DNA of 23,522 nt from Chara braunii (Eukaryota > Streptophyta > Charophyceae > Charales > Characeae). A model generated the notes under the pieces. That model searched no databases and was not told the DNA's origin. It saw only the letters and a list, made by a program, of their open reading frames with translations. The position numbers were made by a program, and so were the translations under genes. Shown piece after piece: positions 18,196 through 23,522 of this stretch; position 1 is the stretch's first letter; each line of letters starts with the position of its first letter. The stretch spans positions 1,847,307 to 1,870,828 of the forward strand of contig BFEA01000212.1 in the NCBI GenBank assembly GCA_003427395.1, written 5' to 3'.

Positions 18196-19040
18196 CTAGT
18201 GGTGAACACGATAGTCAGGCACAAGCTGGATGGAGTGCTCGATGTCGCGCATCGGTGGGATGCCGGCGTACGAGAAGGACGATGGGAAAACGTCGTGGTA
18301 CTCTCGAATGAGGTCACGAACTGCGGGCTCCAGGTCGGCCGTATATCGTGCGAGTTCCTCAGTGTAAGCGTCAGCGCGCGACGGCGGGGTGGACTCGACG
18401 GACGGCGGAGGGACGAAAGTAGAGATGGGAGCCATGGAGATAAAAGGAGGATCTAGCTCCAGAGGGATGAGCTCGACATTGGGACAGGGTGGATCATAGT
18501 GTAAGAGATCCGTCACGTTCACCATAAAGAAGGTGATGTTGTCCTGTCGGATGAAGTGGGCGAACTGCCGAGGCGAGGTGACAGTGATAGAAGGAGATGA
18601 TGCGGGCACAAAAGGCTCCGGGGGAGGAGGATCGGGGCGTGGTGTCGCAGTGGTACCGATGAAAGGTACGCGATATGTCTGTCCACACTTCGTTTTGAGA
18701 ACGAGAGTGTTGGTCGCCCAATCGGCCTCGGTGCTGGGGAACCGACAAGACCACGGAGTGCCGAGAATGAAGTCGTACCCCGTCTCCATCACATCGAAAT
18801 GTGCGAAGGAGTGGTGGCAACGAGACGCTGGGGGACGATCAGTCGGCTCGAGAGTGAGCAAGAAAGGGAGGTCGATGACCGTCTAATTGAAGAAGCGTTG
18901 GGTCTTCTAATCCCCAAGGGTGACAAAGATGAGAGTCGGCGACTCGGTCGTGGGTAAGCGGGCTTCTTTCACCACACGTGGTTGAAAGAAGTCGCTCTGA
19001 GAACCGGAATCCCACAACGCTGAGTACACCCTCGTGGAGG
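18196..19040 (-). pseudogene. Protease region and protease-RT linker
   Basis: The active-site DSG is at 19003-19011 (ALWDSGSQSDFF), and the second protease motif is FILGTPWS in the open stretch from 18861. A TAG and another stop separate the two in frame near 18885-18910. A Pro-rich stretch follows, then the lead into RT: YTEELARYTADL, YHDVFPSSFSYAG, PPMRDIEHSIQLVPDY, which is the usual sequence before chromovirus RT (falling between protease and the first RT motif). Confidence 0.85.
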
Positions 19041-19392
19041 TCCCCAGTCGTAGTGGAATGATCGGGAGGGTGCGATAAGGGTCAGAGAGAATGGTGATAA
19101 AGCGACGCAGTGCAGCGATATAAAGAGAGTCGCTCCTGATGAGCCCGGAGCATGCTCAAGTCCAGAAGAGAGGACACAAAGTCCTCGCGAATGGCTCGAT
19201 GCATCGGTAGTCGAGTCGGGGTAGGAGGGGAGACGGTGGTCTGCGGAGGCGCAGACGGTACTGCGACAGAGGGATGAGTATGCTTTGTCGGGTCCTGCGA
19301 GACCTCAAGTCCAGTAGCGAGAGGGGCAAACCGCGACGGGGATGTCGGGAAACCGACTACTGAGGACGGCGCAGGTGTACACTGCACCGTGA
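19041..19392 (-). pseudogene. Linker between gag and protease
   Basis: A Pro/Ser/Thr-rich reading (19082-19387) links the gag end to protease, with a frameshift near 19090-19100, after which PYRTLPIIPLRLG leads into the DSG motif. No further domain is recognisable. Confidence 0.6.
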
Positions 19393-20112
19393 CTAGGAGG
19401 CGCCGCGGGGATGCGAGGCGTCGGGGGGGGACTCAGCACGATGCTGACAAGAAAGGTCAGCGTAGTGGCGATCGAGGGCGGTGGTATAAGGGCACCGCGA
19501 GGAGGTATGACCATCCTGGCGGCAGCGCAAGCACCCACGCTGGCCCAAAATAGCCGCGCGCTCCTCAGCGGAAAGGACACCGCGAGGAGGAACAAAGCCC
19601 TGAGGGAGGTCGTGTTGAGGGACCTCAGGGGGCGACGTGCCAGCGTGACCGGGGCGGCTACGTGCCCAGGAGAGAGTGTAGAGGATGAGTTGGAGACGCT
19701 CGGCGATACGGAGAGTAGAGTCCTCCATGTGGTGGTGGACGACCTCGCCAAGGTCGAGGTCCTCGCTATGGTCACCCTCTGGCGACAGCGGGGCACCAGC
19801 GTCCTGCTCACCATACTCGAGCGCGCTGAAGCGGCACGAGAAGTGGCGGCCCTGCTGCACGGAACGGCGGGGGCGACCGCTGAAAGGGGAACGGCGTTGG
19901 GAAGTGCCGTGAGAGGAGGAGGAGGCGTAGCCCGTGCGCTGAGGCTGGGAGGAGGCGGGTTGAAGACGGGCCCGCATCCGCTGATGGTCGCTGGCGGCCT
20001 CGTAAGCCTGCGGGGCCGATGTGAACTTGTACCGCCATAGCTCGGAGCGGTACTCGAGCGGAAGGCTGGCCAAGAAACGATCGATAAGGGCAGCTTCGGT
20101 GAGGAACGCCAT
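19393..20112 (-). pseudogene. Gag C-terminal part with CCHC zinc knuckle
   Basis: The 239-codon open stretch begins in the gag capsid-like region (IDRFLASLPLEYRSELWRY), passes through an Arg/Ser-rich segment, and has one zinc knuckle with Cys194, Cys197, His202 and Cys207 (C-x2-C-x4-H-x4-C in CLRCRQDGHTSSRC), which binds the element RNA. A stop near 20132 separates it in frame from the preceding gag sequence TPTFMDFQAFLEDCFG. Confidence 0.88.
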
Positions 20113-20309
20113 GTCACAAATGGGGGGGGCGTCCTAAAAGACTTGGATGTGGCGATCCATGCCGGCAGCGCCACCAGAGCCGGACCAGCGTGTAGTGAAG
20201 ACACGCTCGAAGGCGTCAGTCACGTCATGCCGGACTCCGAAGCAATCCTCGAGGAACGCCTGAAAATCCATGAAGGTCGGAGTCCGACCCGCATGAAGGG
20301 AGTAAGCGT

Positions 20310-20839
20310 CTGTGTTACCGCGAGATCATTGAACGCGGGTTTTCCGTTCAAAAATTAAACGGAATGAACGCGCGTTCAGTGAACGCGACCCAACGCGGAG
20401 TTCAATTCCGCACAGGAAAAAAAAAAAAAAAAAAATCTCTAAAAATTCCAAAAAAAAATATGTTATGAAGAAAAATAAGAATCACATCCAAATTCGCTGT
20501 CAAATTCGAAATAAAAATAGAGAACAGAAAATAAAAAGAATTGAAATTAGTGGGCGAACATGATTTGACACCGCCATCTTTGGTGATTTTTCATTTGTTT
20601 TTCCGTTGGCAAAATGACTCCAAAATTTACAGACATGTAGCCCACATCATATAGAACTCACAAAAGAAACATCAGAACAAAAAATATATATTTAGGTATC
20701 GAAAATATTTTTTGAAAAAAAAAAAATAAAAAAAAAATAAATTGAACGCCGTTCAATTTTTGAACGCGAAAGTGCAATCCGCGTTCAAAAGCACATTTGA
20801 ACGCGAACGCGTGTTCACCGCGTTCAAACGGTTACATAG
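20310..20839. mobile_element. 530-bp hAT-like non-autonomous element
   Basis: GTAAGCGT is duplicated exactly at 20302-20309 and 20840-20847, the 8-bp target duplication typical of hAT elements. The termini are imperfect inverted repeats: CTGTGTTACCG at the left and CTATGTAACCG as the reverse complement of the right end. Subterminal regions carry many direct and inverted TGAACGCG-type motifs, as expected for transposase-binding sites. The core is AT-rich with long A runs, and there is no ORF. It splits gag between the codons for DFYAY and SLHAG, which read on when one target copy is removed. Confidence 0.9.
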
Positions 20840-20847
20840 GTAAGCGT

Positions 20848-22066
20848 AGAAATCCTCCCATGTGTCAAAAGGACCACCACGCAGGCGTGTGGAAAGGTGA
20901 CCCACCCACATGTCGGGTGGGGCGCCTATGAGCTGGGGGGTGCGGGTGGCAGACTATAGCCACCGAGACACGCGTATGCCTTTACCGTCATACAAGGCAA
21001 TGTCCGTCAAGCGGACGAGTGGTGCGCCACCGTTTTGGCGGCGAGGGGATCGAGGAGCGGAGGCCTGTGCTACGGCTGAGTAAGTTGGCGCAGGTCCTGG
21101 AGAAAGGGGCGCAGATGATTGTGCGCGCTGGCCGCATGGGGGAGCGGTGGGGGCAATGACGGCAGGCTGCGAGGGAGCTGCGGCAGAAGAGGTCGCAGCA
21201 ACCGTGGGAATATGAAGAAGGTAGGATGGGGTTGGATAGGATGCAGGGCGAGGGAAGCGAGCCTGCATGGAAGGAAGAGTAGAGGAAGGAGGGGGTGCGC
21301 TCGAAGGCGTGGGTGGGGGTGGTTGAAGGCGTAAGAGGGCGAGGTCGTCCTGGGTATAGGCAAACTCGTCCTCGAGATATTGGACGTAGATCGAGCGAGG
21401 AGTGGCAGGAGGAAGAGTGGGAGAGGTGGACGCACGAGTGGCGCAGGGCAACCCAGAGGGGGAAGAGCCAGGTGACGCTGTGGTCGTGCAAAGGGGAGGG
21501 AGAAGAAGGGCACCCAGAAAAGCTGAGACCATGGTAGCGGGTTGTGGTCCCGTGGTCGTAGTGACCGGAATCTGGGCGGGTGCGCCCGTAGACTGAGGAA
21601 GGGCCTGACTCATGGCAGCCGTCGAGCTAGGGGCGTGGACGGTCACCAAGATGGCCGGGTCGGGGGCAGCGGAGGAGTAAGCTCCACCGTGTCCACCCTG
21701 TCGAAGGACTGGGCACCTGGATTGGGAGCCAGGAGATGAAGGATAGGCAGCATTCTGGAGTTGATGCATGCCGACGACAAGGGTCGCCACCTGCGCCTGT
21801 AAGGGCGCGAGGATCGCGAGTTGTGCCTGAATGGGCGCAAGGAGGGAGGTGAGGAGGGTGTGCAGATCCCCCTGGGGTTGGGTGTGAAGCCCGGTGTCGT
21901 GGTCGTCGTCGCGTCGGCGGCGTGTGACACACCGTCGGCCATGGGGAAGTGTGACGGGCTGGACTGGAGGGGGCCAGAGGAGGTCCGCGTGAGCGGAGGG
22001 CGTAGGGAGGGTTCCGCGGTAGAAAGCGGCGGACGACGCTAGCAAGGCTAGCGCGGGCGCCGTCAA
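20848..22066 (-). pseudogene. Gag N-terminal part
   Basis: A 370-codon open stretch from 22066 to 20954 is very rich in Ala, Pro, Ser and Thr. It ends in LYDGKGIRVSRWL, which matches the conserved gag entry motif (F/YDGK...W) of plant Ty3/gypsy elements. After one stop (near 20955) it continues as IGAPPDMWVGHLSTRLRGG and FDTWEDFYAY up to the hAT-like insertion. The chosen start is the first ATG, and there is no independent evidence for it. Confidence 0.75.
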
Positions 22067-22130
22067 AGGGGGAGGGGTGGTTCGGGTCCAGGGTGCCTGA
22101 ATAGGACGGGGAAGTAGGGGGGTTTGAAGA

Positions 22131-22150
22131 ACCCTAAACCCTATAAAAAC
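22131..22150 (+). promoter_or_regulatory. Telo-box next to a TATA-like sequence
   Basis: ACCCTAAACCCT (one and a half units of the plant telomere repeat) is followed directly by TATAAAAA. Telo-boxes are promoter elements of plant genes. Here the motif lies upstream of gag in the leader of the minus-strand element and no plus-strand gene follows, so a function is not shown. Confidence 0.4.
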
Positions 22151-22269
22151 CCAAACCGAAGTTTGAGTGGCTAGAGTAGGGTACTGCTGACCTAATCAAG
22201 AAAATAAAATAGCAAGCATTGGGGGGGAAGCGGGAGAACAAATAAATAAAAAGCGAGATTTTGAGAGAA

Positions 22270-22271
22270 AA

Positions 22272-22309
<38 letters not shown>

Positions 22310-22320
22310 AAAAATAATTA
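22270..22320 (+). repeat. (AAAT)n microsatellite
   Basis: About ten ATAA/AAAT units with slight interruptions at both ends. Confidence 0.9.
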
Positions 22321-22377
22321 AAAAAATAAGGAAATAAAATATGAAGAGAGAAATAATATTTATTTTTTTAGAATTTT

Positions 22378-22422
22378 TAGCAGCAGTTCCCTACCCCCCA
22401 TGGGGTCAAGAATGTGCCAAGG
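22378..22422. repeat. Hairpin motif copy 1 (degenerate)
   Basis: GCAGCAGTTCCCTAC, the palindrome CCCCATGGGG (22396-22405), then TCAAGAATGTGCC. It is related to the copies at 22597 and 22671 but lacks the TTCGGCA/TGCCGAA arms. Confidence 0.6.
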
Positions 22423-22471
22423 GGAAAGGAGAGACCAAGGTAAGCACACTAGGTTTCAAGATGCCGCAAAT

Positions 22472-22551
22472 GAAAAAAAAATCAAAAAAAAAATAAATAA
22501 ATAATAAATAAATAATAAATAATAAATAAATAAATAAATAAATAAATAAAT
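22472..22551 (+). repeat. A-rich run and (AAAT)n microsatellite
   Basis: Two A runs followed by interrupted AAATA and AAAT units. It is similar in type to the one 200 bases upstream. Confidence 0.9.
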
Positions 22552-22596
22552 GGATGAGGAGGTGGAGAGAGATGAAGTATCTGATTTTTCAAAAAC

Positions 22597-22640
22597 TTCG
22601 GCAGCATGCCGTTACCCCCATGGGGTCGAAGTGTGCCGAA
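22597..22640. repeat. Hairpin motif copy 2 (best preserved)
   Basis: TTCGGCA (22597-22603) pairs with TGCCGAA (22634-22640), and CCCCATGGGG (22616-22625) stands at the centre. The 44-base motif can fold as an outer stem with a self-complementary core. Confidence 0.75.
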
Positions 22641-22670
22641 AAGACTAAGTGAAAGAAAAAATAGAAAATT

Positions 22671-22715
22671 TTGGCAGCACTTCGTTACCCCCACGGGATC
22701 AAAATGTGTGCCGAA
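22671..22715. repeat. Hairpin motif copy 3
   Basis: TTGGCAGCACTTCGTTAC, CCCCACGGGA and TGTGCCGAA (ending at 22715) follow the same layout as copy 2. The central palindrome is broken by two changes, while the outer TTGGCA/TGCCGAA arms mostly pair. Confidence 0.7.
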
Positions 22716-22839
22716 AGCAAGAAAGACTAATACCTAATCAGATTTAAGGTTGCCGCAAAGAAAATCGAATTTTCATAATAAATAAAAGAAAATGAAATAA
22801 ATCGAAAAATCAGAAAAGAGGGTGGGGAATGAGATAATT

Positions 22840-23240
22840 CAATTTTTTTTGGAAAAGAGAGGAAATATAAACCAAGAGAAGATAAAAAGAAGAAAAACAG
22901 AAAAAAAAAAATTCGAAGTAGGAGGGGAGGGGAATGAAAGGTGAAGGAGAAAAGATAGAAATAGGTGGGAGAGAGAAAAAGATGGAAGAAGGAGGTAGGG
23001 GGGATGCTGTGGTGGTAGTTGGGGGAGAGGAGGGTGAGAGGAGGGGGAGAGAATGAGAGAGAGAGGGATGGGGAAAGGTGGAGAGGGATCAAGAAGCAAA
23101 GAGAAAAGGAGAAAGAAAAGAAAAAAAATGAATAGAATGGAATAAAAATGGTCGGTGGTGGGAGAAAAGGTGGGGTGGGGAGAGGGTACGAGTAAGAGGA
23201 GAGAGAAAAGGGAGAGTAAGTGGGTTAGTAGGGAGAGGGG
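22840..23240 (+). other. Long purine-rich tract
   Basis: Nearly all bases are A or G on the + strand for about 400 bases, mixing GGAGGG, GAGAGA and AAAAA runs. No gene is seen. The open frames on the opposite strand (Ser/Leu/Pro/Phe-rich) are products of the base bias. Confidence 0.85.
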
Positions 23241-23284
23241 AGAAGTGATACCTGACCCTTGGTGTCTCCAAGGGCACAAGGTAT

Positions 23285-23450
23285 ACCAAGACCAGGAGGG
23301 TCTTGGTCTTCGCTGCAGCAAGCCAGCTGGAGGAGAGAGGGGGCTGAGATCTTGATCAGCCCCTAGCAGCAGCTCTGCAGATCTGCAGATCTAGGGTATG
23401 CTGTGTGAGCAGACCCTCACCACTGTAGAGCAGCCCCCTGAGCAAGGGGG
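23285..23450. other. Cluster of small inverted repeats
   Basis: Four inverted repeats occur within 165 bases: ACCAAGACC/GGTCTTGGT (23285-23307), GGGGCTGA/TCAGCCCC (23340-23363), the palindrome AGATCTGCAGATCT (23379-23392) and CCCCC/GGGGG (23434-23450). It could be a structured RNA or a protein-binding region. No tRNA or other known RNA fold is recognised. Confidence 0.5.
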
Positions 23451-23472
23451 TCTTCAGTTGCACCACAAGCTG

Positions 23473-23499
23473 CCACGTGGTAGTAGAGATGGCCACGTG
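23473..23499. promoter_or_regulatory. Two G-box hexamers
   Basis: CACGTG occurs at 23474-23479 (inside the palindrome CCACGTGG) and at 23494-23499, 20 bases apart and both preceded by GC. G-boxes are bound by plant bZIP and bHLH factors. A gene or LTR promoter may lie beyond the right edge; nothing inside the window shows it. Confidence 0.35.
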
Positions 23500-23522
23500 C
23501 ACAGGCGACAGCACCCAACGGG

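Larger units (their letters stand above)
14616..22066 (-). mobile_element. Minus-strand Ty3/gypsy chromovirus with two nested DNA transposons
   Basis: In transcription order: gag (22066 to 19393, with a CCHC knuckle), Pro-rich linker, protease, RT, RNase H, integrase and canonical chromodomain. It is GC-rich, unlike the left and middle elements, and its proteins are only distantly similar to theirs. Gag is split by a 530-bp hAT-like element and RT by a 414-bp TTAA element. Point stops, frameshifts and a 40-bp duplication add to the damage. Neither the PBS nor the LTRs could be identified. Confidence 0.88.

Noticed and set aside
19411-20040. A 209-codon plus-strand open frame over gag
   Set aside because: It is the antisense shadow of a GC-rich gag reading that has a clear zinc knuckle on the minus strand.
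22131-22142. A true telomere or interstitial telomeric array
   Set aside because: Only one and a half units of CCCTAAA are present.
23244-23256. A possible primer binding site for the right-hand element (minus strand GGTATCACTTCT)
   Set aside because: Only the first seven bases fit the initiator-Met pattern, and it lies more than 1 kb upstream of gag with no LTR end in CA beside it that has a second copy.
22727-23321. Long Ser/Leu/Pro/Phe-rich open frames on the minus strand
   Set aside because: They follow from the purine-rich + strand, which contains few stop codons on its complement; no conserved sequence is seen.
1-23522. A new multi-gene system such as a defence island or biosynthetic cluster
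   Set aside because: Every recognisable protein domain belongs to Ty3/gypsy gag-pol, and all are broken; no accessory gene was found in any element.

Overview
This window is eukaryotic repeat-rich DNA: a graveyard of nested and tandem Ty3/gypsy (Metaviridae-type) LTR retrotransposons, carrying two small terminal-inverted-repeat DNA transposons, A-tailed retroelement fragments and many microsatellites. I see no intact host gene, rRNA or tRNA gene. The integrase C-terminal chromodomains, an initiator-Met-tRNA type primer binding site and a plant-type telo-box motif point to a green-lineage (streptophyte) host. A charophyte alga or bryophyte would fit, but that is inference only. Single N positions at 1524, 8825 and 14597 show a draft assembly.

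Left part (1-5209, minus strand): a decayed Ty3/gypsy pol. A unit of about 1.29 kb, running from the end of reverse transcriptase through RNase H to just before the third catalytic residue of integrase, stands three times head to tail with the same junction. Positions 5210-6400 hold two diverged copies of an A-tailed (poly-T on the + strand) sequence offset by 489 bp, with GAT-rich tails.

Middle part (6826-12803, plus strand): the pol tail of one element, then a probable LTR (about 7060-8039, with TATA box, U3 repeats and hairpin), a primer binding site at 8041, a leader with a GA microsatellite and an array of TTGAC motifs, and then a pol broken by stops and frameshifts: protease, RT, RNase H, integrase and a chromodomain-like end. 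No gag is recognisable. The element ends in an LTR fragment cut off at a poly-T tract (12804). Two elements therefore appear to have shared one LTR. This family is related to the left-hand relic but is not the same family.

Right part (14616-22066, minus strand): a second, GC-rich Ty3/gypsy element in the order (minus strand) gag, CCHC knuckle, protease, RT with YIDD, RNase H, integrase and canonical chromodomain. It is interrupted by a 530-bp hAT-like element with an 8-bp target duplication (in gag) and a 414-bp element with inverted repeats and a TTAA duplication (in RT). In both cases the host reading frame runs on across the insertion when one target copy is removed. The right flank (22067-23522) is non-coding: AT-rich microsatellites, three copies of a hairpin-forming 45-bp motif, a long purine-rich tract, a cluster of small palindromes and two G-box hexamers.

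The parts do not work together as a pathway. The interest lies in the rearrangement history: triplicated internal pol, a shared LTR, nested insertions, and repeated motifs in the LTR and leader.
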